Part shown: positions 35,724 through 45,246 of the stretch, piece by piece
How positions within the stretch are numbered: the stretch's first letter is position 1
Layout: each line of letters opens with the position of its first letter
Source: Herbaspirillum sp. RV1423
Lineage (GTDB): Bacteria; Pseudomonadota; Gammaproteobacteria; Burkholderiales; Burkholderiaceae_D
Length of the DNA: 64,000 bases
NCBI RefSeq assembly: GCF_000577615.1
Contig: NZ_CBXX010000004.1
Span: 124,001-188,000 of the forward strand
Direction of reading: 5' to 3'
Made by a program: the position numbers and the translations under genes
The notes under the pieces: generated by a model
What the model saw: only the letters and a program-made list of their open reading frames with translations
What the model was told of the DNA's origin: nothing
Databases searched by the model: none

Positions 35724-37157
35724 ATGTACAAAGACGTCCAACTCTTCATCAATGGCCGCTGGACCGCCAGCGTTTCCGATCGCACCATCCCGGTGATCAA
35801 TCCCGCCACCGAAGAAATCATCGGCCACATCGCCCACGCCAACAAGCAAGACCTCGACGCCGCGCTGGCGTCGGCGCAAAAGGGTTTTGAAACCTGGCGC
35901 AATACCTCCGCTTTCGAGCGTTCCAAGATCATGCGCAAGGCCGCCAACATCCTGCGCGAACGCGCTGACGAAGTGGCCATGCTGATGACGCTGGAACAGG
36001 GCAAGCCGCTGGCCGAAGCCAAGATGGAAACCCTCGGCGCCGCCGACACCATCGACTGGTTCGCCGAAGAAGCACGCCGCACATACGGCCGCCTAGTCCC
36101 CGCGCGCGTACCGAACGCCTATCAAATGGTCATCAAGGAGCCGGTCGGCCCGGTCGCCGCGTTCACGCCGTGGAATTTCCCGCTCAATCAGGTGGTGCGC
36201 AAGCTGTCGGCAGCGCTGGCCGCGGGCTGCTCCATCATCGTCAAGGCGCCGGAGGAAACCCCGGCCTCGCCGGCCGAGCTGATCCGCGCCTTTGCCGACG
36301 CAGGCATTCCTGAAGGCGTGGTCAACCTTGTCTATGGCGTACCGTCGGAAATTTCCGAGTACCTGATCCCGCATCCGGTCATCAAGAAGATTTCCTTCAC
36401 CGGCTCGACTCCCGTGGGCAAGCAACTGGCTGCGCTTGCCGGCCAGTACATGAAGCGGGCCACGATGGAACTGGGCGGCCACGCGCCGGCAATCGTGTTC
36501 GACGACGCCGACATCGATACCGCAGCCAAGCAACTGGCCGCCGCGAAATTCCGCAACGCCGGCCAGGTCTGCGTGGCGCCGACGCGTTTCATGGTGCAAA
36601 AGAAGGTGTTCGATGCCTTCGTCGACAAGTTCATCACCGCCGCCAGCCAGCTCAAGGTCGGCGACGGCACGGCCGCCGGCACCACCATGGGGCCGGTCGC
36701 CAACAAGCGCCGCATCCCGGCGCTGGAAGCGCTGATCAGCGACGCCGTCGACCAGGGCGCGCAACTGCGCCTGGGCGGCAAGCGCGTCGGCGACAAGGGT
36801 TATTTCTTTGAACCGACCGTGCTGACCAACGTGCCGCTGTCGGCGCGCGCCATGAACGAAGAACCGTTCGGCCCGCTGGCGCTGATCAACTCCTTCGACA
36901 CACTCGACGAAGTGATCGCCGAAGCCAACCGCCTGCCGTTCGGCCTGGCAGCGTATGCCTACGCCAAGTCGGCGCAGACCAAGCATGCCTTGTCGAGCCG
37001 CGTCGAAAGCGGCATGATCACCATCAACCACTTGGGCCTCGCGCTGCCGGAAGTGCCGTTCGGCGGCATCAAGGACAGCGGCTACGGTTCCGAAGGCGGC
37101 ACCGAGGCGATCGAAGCCTACGTCAACACCAAGTTCGTGTCGCAATTGGACGTGTAA
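35724..37157 (+). CDS. gabD: NAD(P)-dependent succinate-semialdehyde dehydrogenase family protein
   Basis: This 477-residue aldehyde dehydrogenase has the N-terminal [23 protein letters not shown] and cofactor/catalytic segments [25 protein letters not shown] and [16 protein letters not shown] (general base Glu). The nucleophile Cys is in [12 protein letters not shown] (~residue 289), and [10 protein letters not shown] is near the C-terminus. It most resembles GabD-type succinate semialdehyde dehydrogenases, but close relatives use glycolaldehyde or other aldehydes, so the symbol is provisional. Start ATG 35724 gives [13 protein letters not shown]; the frame upstream runs into the OYE gene. 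No gabT or gabP lies nearby. Confidence 0.85.
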   Translation: MYKDVQLFINGRWTASVSDRTIPVINPATEEIIGHIAHANKQDLDAALASAQKGFETWRNTSAFERSKIMRKAANILRERADEVAMLMTLEQGKPLAEAKMETLGAADTIDWFAEEARRTYGRLVPARVPNAYQMVIKEPVGPVAAFTPWNFPLNQVVRKLSAALAAGCSIIVKAPEETPASPAELIRAFADAGIPEGVVNLVYGVPSEISEYLIPHPVIKKISFTGSTPVGKQLAALAGQYMKRATMELGGHAPAIVFDDADIDTAAKQLAAAKFRNAGQVCVAPTRFMVQKKVFDAFVDKFITAASQLKVGDGTAAGTTMGPVANKRRIPALEALISDAVDQGAQLRLGGKRVGDKGYFFEPTVLTNVPLSARAMNEEPFGPLALINSFDTLDEVIAEANRLPFGLAAYAYAKSAQTKHALSSRVESGMITINHLGLALPEVPFGGIKDSGYGSEGGTEAIEAYVNTKFVSQLDV

Positions 37158-37171
37158 GCGCCCGCGTCGCA

Positions 37172-37207
37172 AAAAAGCCCGCGCTCTTTGTTGAACGCGG
37201 GCTTTTT
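37172..37207 (+). terminator. Terminator after the aldehyde dehydrogenase
   Basis: AAAAAGCCCGCG pairs with CGCGGGCTTTTT around a 12-base loop, 15 bp after the stop. It can act on both strands. Confidence 0.9.
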
Positions 37208-37340
37208 CTTGTCAGTCAATACCGCCGCCCCTACCCCATGTCTCCGTCATCCCGGCGCACGCCGTGATCCAGCGTCGTGCTGCTCCACGCGCTGCAAACG
37301 ACACCAGGTTCCACGACGGGGAATATGTGAGGGCGTCGGA

Positions 37341-37931
37341 CTATTTATGTTTCTTGCCGTGGCAATGGCAACCGACCATATGGTCATCGATCATGCCGAT
37401 GCCCTGCATATAGGCGTAGATGATAGTCGAGCCGACGAACTTGAAGCCGCGCTTGGCGAGGTCTTTCGATAGCTGGTCCGACAACGGCGTCTTGGCCGGC
37501 GCTTCGCCGACGCTTTTCCATTTGTTGCGGATCGGCTTGCCGTCGACATACGCCCACAGGAAAGGATCGAGGCCGCCGACTTCGTCGCGCAGGCGCAGAT
37601 AGCTTTTGGCGTTGGTAATGGTCGCAGCGACTTTCAAACGATTGCGGATGATGCCGGGGTCAAGCAGCAGCTTGGCGACCTTGGCGTCCGTATAGCGCGC
37701 GATCTTTTCCGGATTCCATTGATCGAAGGCGACGCGATAGGTCTCGCGCTTGTTGAGTACGGTTTCCCAGCTCAGGCCGGCTTGCGCGCCTTCCAGGTTG
37801 AGCATCTCGAACAGGCGCGTCTCGTCGTGGCAAGGCACGCCCCACTCTTCATCGTGGTAAGTCACGTAGCGCGGATTGTCGAGATTGACCCAGGCGCAGC
37901 GTTGCACGCTCATTGCTGTCTCACTTTTCAT
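37341..37931 (-). CDS. tag: DNA-3-methyladenine glycosylase I
   Basis: This 196-residue base-excision enzyme removes 3-methyladenine from alkylated DNA. The family pattern is clear: RCAWVNLDNPRYVTYHDEEWGVPCHDETRLFEML-type N-terminus with the zinc Cys and His, EGAQAGLSWETVLNKRE (helix-hairpin-helix region and catalytic Glu), LLLDPGIIRNRLKV, and the C-terminal DHMVGCHCH zinc site. Start ATG 37931 overlaps the stop of the upstream kinase gene by four bases (ATGA), which favours it over 37940 or 37913. The pairing with a SrkA-like kinase suggests a stress-repair unit, by inference. Confidence 0.93.
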   Translation of the reverse strand: MKSETAMSVQRCAWVNLDNPRYVTYHDEEWGVPCHDETRLFEMLNLEGAQAGLSWETVLNKRETYRVAFDQWNPEKIARYTDAKVAKLLLDPGIIRNRLKVAATITNAKSYLRLRDEVGGLDPFLWAYVDGKPIRNKWKSVGEAPAKTPLSDQLSKDLAKRGFKFVGSTIIYAYMQGIGMIDDHMVGCHCHGKKHK

Positions 37932-38923
37932 AAAGGCCACAAGGGCGGTTCATCCATCAGCGCGATCTGCTCGCGCAATTCCAATATTCTGTCCTGCCAA
38001 TAGCGCTGCGTGTTGAACCACGGGAAGGCTTGCGGAAACGCCGGATCTTCCCAGCGCCGCGCCAGCCATGCCGAGTAATGGATCAGGCGCAGGGTGCGCA
38101 AGGCTTCGATCAGGTACAGCTCGCGCTGTTCGAATTCGCAGAAGCTTTCATACCCGGCCAGCAGATCGGACAATTGGCGCACCATGTCGCCGCGTTCGCC
38201 CGACAGCAGCATCCACAAATCCTGAATCGCGGGGCCGCTGCGGCTGTCGTCGAAGTCGACGAAATGCGGTCCGGCATCGGTCCACAAGACGTTGCCGACA
38301 TGGCAATCGCCATGCAGGCGCAACTGCCTGATGTCGCCGGCGCGGTCGAAGCAGCGACGCACGCCGTCCAGCGCAAGGTTGACCGTACTCTTGTAGGAAG
38401 CCAGCACGTCCATCGGGATGAAATCGTTGGCGAGCAGATAATCGCGCGGCTCCTCGCCGAAGGTGACGATGTTCAGCGCCGGGCGGTATTCGAAAGGACG
38501 CCGCATGCCGACCGCGTGGATGCGGCCGATGAAGCGACCCAGCCATTCCAGCGTGTCGGGGTTGTCGAGCTCGGGCGCGCGGCCGCCATGACGCGCAAAG
38601 ACGGCAAAGCGAAAACCCTGGAATTCCTGCAAGCTGCGGCCGTTGGCCAATTGCATGGCAGGCACCACGGGGATTTCCTGCTCGACCAGTTCGCTGACGA
38701 AGGCATGCTCTTCGAGAATCGCATCGTCTCTCCAGCGCCGCGGCCGATAAAACTTCGCCACCAGCGGCGGCCCCTCTTCCATGCCGACCTGGTAGACGCG
38801 ATTCTCATAGCTGTTGAGCGCCAGCAGGCGGCCGTCGCCATACAGGCCAACGCTATCGAGTGCATCGAGCACGGTGTCCGGCGACAGCCCGGCGAAGTTG
38901 AATACGGTGGTGGAATCGGTCAT
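37928..38923 (-). CDS. srkA: Stress-response serine/threonine kinase, SrkA (YihE/RdoA) family
   Basis: This 331-residue aminoglycoside-phosphotransferase-fold kinase has NSYENRVYQVGMEEGPPLVAKFYRP (nucleotide loop and Lys, ~34-57), the catalytic loop LHGDCHVGNVLW (Asp ~201) and metal-binding VDFDDSRSGPAIQDLW. E. coli SrkA protects against programmed death in oxidative and envelope stress. Start ATG 38923 (MTDSTTVFNFAGLSPDTVLDA) is chosen by resemblance to the family; ATG 38953 would add ten residues. It is coupled to tag by a four-base overlap and is divergent from the SEC-C protein gene. Confidence 0.9.
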   Translation of the reverse strand: MTDSTTVFNFAGLSPDTVLDALDSVGLYGDGRLLALNSYENRVYQVGMEEGPPLVAKFYRPRRWRDDAILEEHAFVSELVEQEIPVVPAMQLANGRSLQEFQGFRFAVFARHGGRAPELDNPDTLEWLGRFIGRIHAVGMRRPFEYRPALNIVTFGEEPRDYLLANDFIPMDVLASYKSTVNLALDGVRRCFDRAGDIRQLRLHGDCHVGNVLWTDAGPHFVDFDDSRSGPAIQDLWMLLSGERGDMVRQLSDLLAGYESFCEFEQRELYLIEALRTLRLIHYSAWLARRWEDPAFPQAFPWFNTQRYWQDRILELREQIALMDEPPLWPL

Positions 38924-39031
38924 GGCGGTATTGTACGTGGCCGGCGCAGGCAATGGTAATCGGCGGTAATCCTCGCCTGCGCGGCGGATTGGAATTACAC
39001 TGCGGTTTTATTCGCAATACGGACGACCATC

Positions 39032-39724
39032 ATGCAATTGGACCAACCTCTCTCCGACGAAGAGTTCGACGAACTCGACGATTTCCTGTTGTCAGACCGC
39101 TGCGCGGAAGACGCCATGACCATGGATACGCTGCACGGCTTCCTCACGGCGCTGGTGATCGGTCCGCAGGAAGTCCTGATGGCCGAGTGGCTGCCGCGGG
39201 TCTGGGGCAGCAAGCCGGAAGACACGCCCAAGTTCAAGTCGGGCAAGGAAGCCGAACGCATCAGCGGCCTGATCGCACGCACCATGAACGAAATCGCCAT
39301 CACGCTGGAAGTCGCGCCCAAGGAATACGAACCGCTGTTCTGCGAACGCGAACACGAAGGCAAGAGCCTGCTCGACGGCGAAGCCTGGGCCTGGGGATTC
39401 TGGGAAGGCATCCAGTTGCGCGCCAAGGAATGGGATCCGATTTTCCATTCCAACCTGGCCGAGCTGATGCGTCCGATTTACCTGCTCGGTTCGGACGAAC
39501 TGGAAGAGGAAGAAACCGCGCTGGTCGACGATCCGGTCAAGACGCACAAGCTGGCGATCGAGGTGGAATCGGCGATTCCGCATATCTACCGCTACTGGCT
39601 GCCGCATCGCAAGTCGGCGGTGAAAACGGTGCGCCGCGAAGGCCCGAAGGCCGGTCGCAATGACGACTGCCCCTGCAGCAGCGGCAAGAAGTACAAGAAA
39701 TGCTGCGGCGCCGACAAATCCTGA
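39032..39724 (+). CDS. YecA/UPF0149 family protein with C-terminal SEC-C motif
   Basis: This 230-residue protein has an N-terminal UPF0149 helical domain ([16 protein letters not shown]...[17 protein letters not shown]) followed by a C-terminal SEC-C zinc motif ([19 protein letters not shown], ~residues 208-226). That combination is found in YecA-type proteins and in SecA tails, where the motif binds metal and contacts SecB or ribosomes. The precise role is not established. It is a single gene, convergent with the TauE permease gene 18 bp downstream. Confidence 0.9.
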   Translation: MQLDQPLSDEEFDELDDFLLSDRCAEDAMTMDTLHGFLTALVIGPQEVLMAEWLPRVWGSKPEDTPKFKSGKEAERISGLIARTMNEIAITLEVAPKEYEPLFCEREHEGKSLLDGEAWAWGFWEGIQLRAKEWDPIFHSNLAELMRPIYLLGSDELEEEETALVDDPVKTHKLAIEVESAIPHIYRYWLPHRKSAVKTVRREGPKAGRNDDCPCSSGKKYKKCCGADKS

Positions 39725-39742
39725 TGACGACCTGAGCGGCGT

Positions 39743-40504
39743 TTACATCCAGTAGGCGCCGCCCGCATCCCACAGCAGTTTGCAACCGGCGGCAAACAGG
39801 GCGGCGACGGTGATCTGGTAGAACCGCGCCTGATTCACCTTCATCAGCAATTGCAAACCCAGCCAATAGCCGACCGGCGCCAGCGGCAGCAATACCAGCG
39901 AGGTGGTCAGGTTGCGTGTGTCAAACAAACCTAGCAGCACGAACGGCACCACCTTCACCGCATTGATCACCGAGAAGAAAATCACCGAGGTGCCGACGAA
40001 CACCAGCTTGTCGAGTTGCTGAGGCGCAAGGTAGATCACGAACGGCGGTCCGCCGGCGTTGGCGATGAAACTGGTGAAACCCGACAACGCGCCCCACACA
40101 GAACCTTTAGCGATGCTCGGCAGCGTCGGGACCGGCACGCGGCCGCTCCCCACCAGACGCTGCACGACAAAGCCGACCGACAGCAAACCGATCAGGCCCC
40201 GCAGCATAGCGTCGGAAGTGAAACGGAAGGTCAGCGCGCCGATGGCGATGCCGACCAGCGCCGCCGGGATCAGGATACGCAGATTGCGCATATCGCCCTT
40301 GGCACGGAAGGTCACCAGGCCCATGATGTCCATGGCGATCAGCAACGGCAACATGATTGCCGCACCCACGGCGGGCGAGGCAACCAGGGACAGGATGGGA
40401 ATCGAAAGAATGCCGAGCGAGCCGCCGCCCAGCCCGGATTTGGACATACCGACGATGAGCACCGCCGGGATCGCCGCTGCATAGAACAGCGGGTCCTGGA
40501 TCAA
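39743..40504 (-). CDS. TauE/SafE family membrane permease
   Basis: This 253-residue inner-membrane protein has about eight hydrophobic segments and the duplicated family motif: GMSKSGLGGGSLGILSIPIL in the first half (~19-38) and SIAKGSVWGALSGFTSFIANAGGPP in the second (~130-155). TauE/SafE proteins export sulfite, sulfoacetate or similar organosulfur anions, but members vary and the substrate here is unknown. It ends 18 bp from the SEC-C protein stop and begins 42 bp after the orn stop on the same strand, so it may be co-transcribed with orn. Confidence 0.9.
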   Translation of the reverse strand: MIQDPLFYAAAIPAVLIVGMSKSGLGGGSLGILSIPILSLVASPAVGAAIMLPLLIAMDIMGLVTFRAKGDMRNLRILIPAALVGIAIGALTFRFTSDAMLRGLIGLLSVGFVVQRLVGSGRVPVPTLPSIAKGSVWGALSGFTSFIANAGGPPFVIYLAPQQLDKLVFVGTSVIFFSVINAVKVVPFVLLGLFDTRNLTTSLVLLPLAPVGYWLGLQLLMKVNQARFYQITVAALFAAGCKLLWDAGGAYWM

Positions 40505-40546
40505 TTGCGTGTTCCCGCGCTGTACGCCGGCTTCGTCACGGGACGA

Positions 40547-41143
40547 TCATTCCTTGATGAAATGCTCGCGGTAGTACTTCAATTCTTCGATGGATTCGAT
40601 GATGTCGGCCAGCGCGGTATGCTTCTGGTGCTTCTTGAAACCGCTTGCCAGCTCCGGCTTCCAGCGGCGACACAGTTCCTTGAGCGTGGACACGTCGAGG
40701 TTGCGGTAGTGGAAGAAGGTTTCCAGCTTGGGCATGCCGCGCGCCATGAAGCGGCGGTCCTGGCAGATCGAGTTGCCGCACATCGGCGACTTGCCGGCAG
40801 GCACGAAGTGCTTGAGGAAGTCGATCAGCGCCACCTCGGCATCGGCTTCGGTCACGGTCGACGACTTGACGCGTTCGATCAGGCCGGAACGACCATGCGT
40901 GCCTTTGTTCCAGGCATCCATGCCGTCCAGGGTTTCGTCGGACTGATGAATCGCAAACACCGGGCCTTCGGCCAGCACGTTGAGCTCTGGATCCGTTACC
41001 ACCACGGCAACTTCGATGATGCGGTCATTGTCCGGGTCGAGACCGGTCATTTCCATGTCCAGCCAGATCAGGTTGAATTCGTTCGGCCGCGCCGGGATGG
41101 TATAAGTTGGTGTACCGGCGTTGGTCTCGGTGGCTTGTGACAT
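40547..41143 (-). CDS. orn: Oligoribonuclease
   Basis: This 198-residue DEDDh exonuclease degrades 2-5 nt RNA fragments and pGpG (the end of c-di-GMP turnover). It has [21 protein letters not shown] (ExoI, Asp/Glu), [15 protein letters not shown] (ExoII), and [21 protein letters not shown] (ExoIII with catalytic His/Asp). It carries a short N-terminal extension ([19 protein letters not shown]) before the conserved start NEFNLIWLD, so initiation slightly downstream cannot be excluded. It is divergent from the Ste24-like protease gene, as in other betaproteobacteria. Confidence 0.95.
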   Translation of the reverse strand: MSQATETNAGTPTYTIPARPNEFNLIWLDMEMTGLDPDNDRIIEVAVVVTDPELNVLAEGPVFAIHQSDETLDGMDAWNKGTHGRSGLIERVKSSTVTEADAEVALIDFLKHFVPAGKSPMCGNSICQDRRFMARGMPKLETFFHYRNLDVSTLKELCRRWKPELASGFKKHQKHTALADIIESIEELKYYREHFIKE

Positions 41144-41269
41144 AATTGTTCCTTCTACAGGTTCTGCTTAATTCGCTGCTTGAATCGGCCGCTCACCTTA
41201 TTCGATTCGCCATCTTCATCGAATTATTTTGAACGGTTTTGCTGTCCGCCATTTTCGCACAGGGAAAGA

Positions 41270-42532
41270 ATGTATTCACTCACGTTTTCGGTTTTGTTTG
41301 TTGGTTTTCTGCTGTTGACCCTGCTCGTGCGGTTCTGGCTCAGCTCGCGCCATATCCGGCATGTGCTGGCGCATCGCAGCGCGGTGCCGGCTGAATTCGC
41401 CGAAAAAATCCCGCTGGCGGCACATCAGAAAGCCGCCGATTACACCGTGGCGCGCACCAAATTCGGCATCCTGACGCTGCTGGTCAATTCCGCCGTGCTG
41501 GTCGGCTTCACCCTGCTGGGCGGCTTGCAACTGCTGTCCAGCCTGTTGCTGCAATGGCTGGACGGGCCCGGCATGGTGTACCAGTTGTGCCTGATCGGCG
41601 CCTTCGCGGTGATTTCCGGCCTGATCGACCTGCCGTTCGACTATTACCGTCAGTTCGTGCTGGAAGCCCGTTTCGGTTTCAACAAAATGACGCGCGGGCT
41701 GTTCTTCGCCGATGCGCTCAAGACCGGCCTGATCGGCGCCGCCATCGGCCTGCCGTTGCTGTGGGTGACGCTGACGCTGATGGACAAGGCAGGCAAGCTG
41801 TGGTGGTTCTACGCCTGGCTGGTGTGGAGCGGCTTCCAGTTGCTGATGCTGGTGCTGTACCCGACCGTGATCGCGCCGCTGTTCAACAAGTTCACGCCGC
41901 TTGACGACGACAGCCTGCGCGCACGCATCGAAGGTCTGATGAGCCGCGTCGGTTTCGCCTCGAAAGGCTTGTTCGTGATGGACGGCTCCAAGCGCAGCGC
42001 CCACGGGAACGCCTATTTCTCCGGCTTCGGCGCGGCCAAGCGCATCGTCTTTTTCGACACGCTGCTGGCGCGCCTGGCGCCGCACGAAATCGAAGCGGTG
42101 CTAGCGCATGAGCTGGGCCACTTCAAGCTGAAGCACATCGCCAAGCGCATCGCCGTGATGTTTGCGATTTCTCTGGCTTTCCTGGCGCTGCTCGGTTATC
42201 TCAAGGACCAGGCCTGGTTCTATACCGGCCTCGGCGTGAATCCGCTGCTGTTCGGCAGCAACGATGCGATGGCGCTGATCCTGTTCATGCTGGCGCTGCC
42301 GATTTTCACTTTCCTGCTGTCGCCGCTGTCGTCGCTGTCTTCGCGCAAGCATGAGTTCGAAGCCGACGCCTTCGCCGCCCAATACACCAACGCACAAGAC
42401 CTGGTGTCGGCGCTGGTCAAGCTGTATGAAGACAACGCCTCGACGCTGACGCCGGATCCGCTGCATTCCGCGTTTTACGATTCTCATCCTCCCGCTTCGC
42501 TGCGGATAGGAAAACTGCACGCGACACACTAG
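41270..42532 (+). CDS. M48 family zinc metalloprotease, Ste24/CAAX-prenyl-protease type
   Basis: This 420-residue polytopic membrane protease has helices at ~1-22, 60-80, 100-120, 145-165, 175-195, 285-305 and 320-350. The zinc motif AHELGHFKLKH (~residues 278-288) and downstream EFEADAFAAQYT (third ligand Glu) are intact. In eukaryotes Ste24 trims CAAX proteins. In bacteria the role is presumed to be membrane-protein quality control. Start ATG 41270 (MYSLTFSVLFVGFLL) follows an AGGGAAAG ribosome site; the upstream in-frame codons are non-coding. Confidence 0.9.
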   Translation: MYSLTFSVLFVGFLLLTLLVRFWLSSRHIRHVLAHRSAVPAEFAEKIPLAAHQKAADYTVARTKFGILTLLVNSAVLVGFTLLGGLQLLSSLLLQWLDGPGMVYQLCLIGAFAVISGLIDLPFDYYRQFVLEARFGFNKMTRGLFFADALKTGLIGAAIGLPLLWVTLTLMDKAGKLWWFYAWLVWSGFQLLMLVLYPTVIAPLFNKFTPLDDDSLRARIEGLMSRVGFASKGLFVMDGSKRSAHGNAYFSGFGAAKRIVFFDTLLARLAPHEIEAVLAHELGHFKLKHIAKRIAVMFAISLAFLALLGYLKDQAWFYTGLGVNPLLFGSNDAMALILFMLALPIFTFLLSPLSSLSSRKHEFEADAFAAQYTNAQDLVSALVKLYEDNASTLTPDPLHSAFYDSHPPASLRIGKLHATH

Positions 42533-42562
42533 GGCCTGTTAACAGGCCCTGAGGAGCACATC

Positions 42563-42922
42563 ATGATACTGACAACCGAAACCCTGCTGGCGCAAAAAAG
42601 CCAGCACCAGGTCGCCGCGCTGACCGACAGCGAGATCGGGCAATACCTGCCGCTGGTGCCGGGCTGGACGCTGGAGCAGGCCAAACTGGTCAAATCTTTT
42701 TCGTTCCAGGATTATCACGAGACGCTGGCGTTCGTAAATGCCATCGCCTACGTCATCCACGACGAGGATCATCATCCTGAGCTGGTCGTGACCTATAACC
42801 GCTGCGTGGTGAAGTTCGACACGCACAGCGTCAATGAAGGACGCGGCGGCTTGTCGGTCAACGATTTCATCTGTGCCGCCAAGGTCGACGCCGTATTCCA
42901 TCAGACGTTTTCCCGAGCATGA
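42563..42922 (+). CDS. phhB: 4a-hydroxytetrahydrobiopterin dehydratase (pterin carbinolamine dehydratase)
   Basis: This 119-residue protein matches the PCD/DCoH fold: [32 protein letters not shown] and the active-site segment [25 protein letters not shown] with the paired His residues. It dehydrates the carbinolamine made by aromatic amino-acid hydroxylases and so recycles the pterin cofactor. No phenylalanine hydroxylase gene is in the window. It sits 30 bp after the Ste24 gene, and the rsgA start overlaps its stop by four bases, so the three genes form one unit. Confidence 0.93.
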   Translation: MILTTETLLAQKSQHQVAALTDSEIGQYLPLVPGWTLEQAKLVKSFSFQDYHETLAFVNAIAYVIHDEDHHPELVVTYNRCVVKFDTHSVNEGRGGLSVNDFICAAKVDAVFHQTFSRA

Positions 42923-43824
42923 CGGCAAAGAAAAACGATGTGGAAACAGGCACGGTCATCGCGGCGCACGGCCGCCATTATCTGTCACAAGTCGGCGCGG
43001 AAAAGCTGCAGTGCGTCACACGCGGCAAAAAGAGCGATGTGGCCGTCGGCGACCGGGTGAACCTGACGCGCACCTCGCCCAACCAGGCCGTGATCGAATC
43101 GATCGCCGAACGCAAGACGCTGTTGTATCGCTCGGACCAATACAAATCCAAACTGCTGGCGGCCAACGTCACGCAAATGTTCATTGTGGTGGCGACGGAG
43201 CCGGGATTTTCGGATGACCTGATTTCGCGTGCGCTGGTGGCGGCCGAATCAGCCGGCGTGGCGGCGCACATCGTACTCAACAAGACCGACATCGTCGCCT
43301 CGCTGCCCAGGACGCGCGAACGGTTGACTGTCTACAGCAAGCTCGGTTACCCGGTGCATGAGGTGTCGGCGCTGGCGCAGCCCGACGCCACGCGCAACGC
43401 GTTCCTGCCCTTGCTGCAAGGCCAGTCGACCATCCTGATCGGCCAGTCCGGCATGGGCAAGTCCTCGCTGATCAACCTGATCGTGCCCGACGCCGACATC
43501 GCCGTGCGCGAAATTTCGGCAGCGCTCGACACCGGCAAGCACACCACGACCTTCACGCGCCTGTACGCGATGGGCGACGACACCGCCGTCATCGACTCCC
43601 CCGGCTTCCAGGAATTCGGCTTGTACCAGCTCAGCGAAGGCATGCTGGAGCGCGCTTTCCGCGAATTCGCACCGTATCTGGGCCACTGCAAGTTCTATAA
43701 CTGCCACCATCTGACCGAACCGGGTTGCGCTGTCCTGGCGGCCGTTGAAAGCGGTGAGATCGCGCCGATGCGGCATCAGTTGTATGCGCAGTTGCTGCAT
43801 GAGTCGTCACAGAAACTGTATTGA
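42919..43824 (+). CDS. rsgA: Ribosome small-subunit biogenesis GTPase RsgA
   Basis: This 301-residue circularly permuted GTPase tests maturation of the 30S decoding centre. An N-terminal OB fold (~10-75) is followed by the permuted G motifs: G4 LNKTD (~114), G1 [13 protein letters not shown] (~175), G3 DSPGFQEFG (~228). A C-terminal zinc knuckle, [16 protein letters not shown] (~256-271), completes it. Length is slightly short compared with E. coli RsgA (350 aa), mainly at the N-terminus, which is usual in this group. It is translationally coupled to phhB. Confidence 0.95.
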   Translation: MTAKKNDVETGTVIAAHGRHYLSQVGAEKLQCVTRGKKSDVAVGDRVNLTRTSPNQAVIESIAERKTLLYRSDQYKSKLLAANVTQMFIVVATEPGFSDDLISRALVAAESAGVAAHIVLNKTDIVASLPRTRERLTVYSKLGYPVHEVSALAQPDATRNAFLPLLQGQSTILIGQSGMGKSSLINLIVPDADIAVREISAALDTGKHTTTFTRLYAMGDDTAVIDSPGFQEFGLYQLSEGMLERAFREFAPYLGHCKFYNCHHLTEPGCAVLAAVESGEIAPMRHQLYAQLLHESSQKLY

Positions 43825-43848
43825 TGATGCCGATTGCTGCAGACGAGG

Positions 43849-43877
43849 AAGCCGCTCATTGATCGAGCGGCTTTTTT
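43849..43877 (+). terminator. Terminator of the Ste24-phhB-rsgA unit
   Basis: AAGCCGCTC pairs with GAGCGGCTT around a 7-base loop and is followed by a run of Ts, 25 bp after rsgA. From here to the argF promoter (43878-44095) I see no gene. A lone TTGACA at 43935 has no convincing -10. Confidence 0.92.
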
Positions 43878-44095
43878 CATTTGAGATGAGGATCGCTGAA
43901 TGATCCCTGAAAAGGAGCGCGCGCCAATAACTTATTGACAATAGCGGTCATTTAACTCACTCGAAAACATGTCCGTGCGGCAACTTCGGCGGAAGTATGT
44001 CCACTGGCGACGCGCCGCAATCGCGCATGCCGCCTCGTGCTTGGATGCGGACCGCCGAATCGCTGCTTTTGGGTATCTTTTTAAGCCGAATCCCT

Positions 44096-44101
44096 TATAA
44101 T
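44096..44101 (+). promoter_or_regulatory. Putative argF promoter -10 element
   Basis: TATAAT is a perfect -10 hexamer. The -35 is weak (TATCTT, 44074-44079, 16 bp away). The expected start point (~44108) is only a few bases before the group II intron, so transcripts from here would carry the whole intron in front of argF. Confidence 0.55.
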
Positions 44102-45246
44102 TGAAGCAGTTGTGCGACACGTCACTCACGTGTAGAGGGGATGGCCCTCTTAAATAACCATCTGTACCGAATCTCTTCCATGGGTCTCGGGCACCTCTTC
44201 TTAGGTGCAACCAGCTGGGGATACCAGCATCACACAAAGAGTGGGTTACCACTTACAGAGGGAGTACCAGGCTTATTTGGTACCCCAAGTAGAGAAACCA
44301 TTTCTGGTCTATCTATTAACAGAACGGCACCCGAAAGGGTTTGCGCGGGTGTCGTTTTAAATCTTAGGGTTACCCCTAGGCTTTACTACGCTCCTGCTCA
44401 TTCCTCCCACAAGGCGAGTTGCTGTTATGCGCATGAGCTGTGGAATTCTCGTCCATACCTCTGACAATCCCGCACGGGATCGTTAAACATGACCTAGGTC
44501 CTGTCTCTACACCGTGGTAATCAAGCTCCATATCACCTTGTCCCACCGACCACTCCCTCATCGGGGATACCGGAACGGGACCGAACGTACGACCGTTCGT
44601 TGCCTACCTGAACATGCGTGACTGGTAACAGTCAGGTGTGAAGCTTTAGGAACAATGTACTCCCGCGTAAAAACGGCGGCACCCTGACGTGAGTTGGATG
44701 CTGGACACTGCTAGCAGCATAGCGGTCGAGAGGCTAGGCAAATATTAGATGGGTAACATATGTGAACTGTCGCCTGAATCCTCGTAACGATTGATGAGCC
44801 TAAGCTGCTTTGGCTCTAACCAAAAGGTACGTAGCCGGATACTTTTGTGACTGATAAAAGTACGTCGTCTTCAGAGCTACCGGGGAATAGACAGACCCTT
44901 CCTAATTAGATACGACGCTGTCTGTCGCATCGGTGTTATGGGGAACGTGGTAAGCCCAATCTTCCGCCCCCCGCAGTTTATCGCGACGGGGCAAGCAACC
45001 CGCAAGGGACGCCCTTGGAGGAGTGGGTATGGGAGGATGGAAAAAGCGAATGCTCGGCTGTAATGGCCGGGATAGGGGTTCTAGATTTGCCCCAGTGTGA
45101 AAGCACGCTAACTTCCATCTGGTGTAATAGTCGTCAAGCACGTTGGATGACCTAGGTTTAACTTTATTTCTATCGCCCGAAGGGACGCAGTCCATCCCTT
45201 CGGGGAGAAATTGCGTCCTCAGTGGGTACAACCAATGAGGATCAGC

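Noticed and set aside
43935-43940. TTGACA as the argF -35 box
   Set aside because: No -10 lies 15-19 bp downstream, and it is about 150 bp from the convincing TATAAT at 44096.
44141-45231. Several 60-109 codon frames in the intron before the maturase
   Set aside because: They fall in the structured ribozyme domains I-IV, overlap each other on both strands, and have no ribosome sites or domains.
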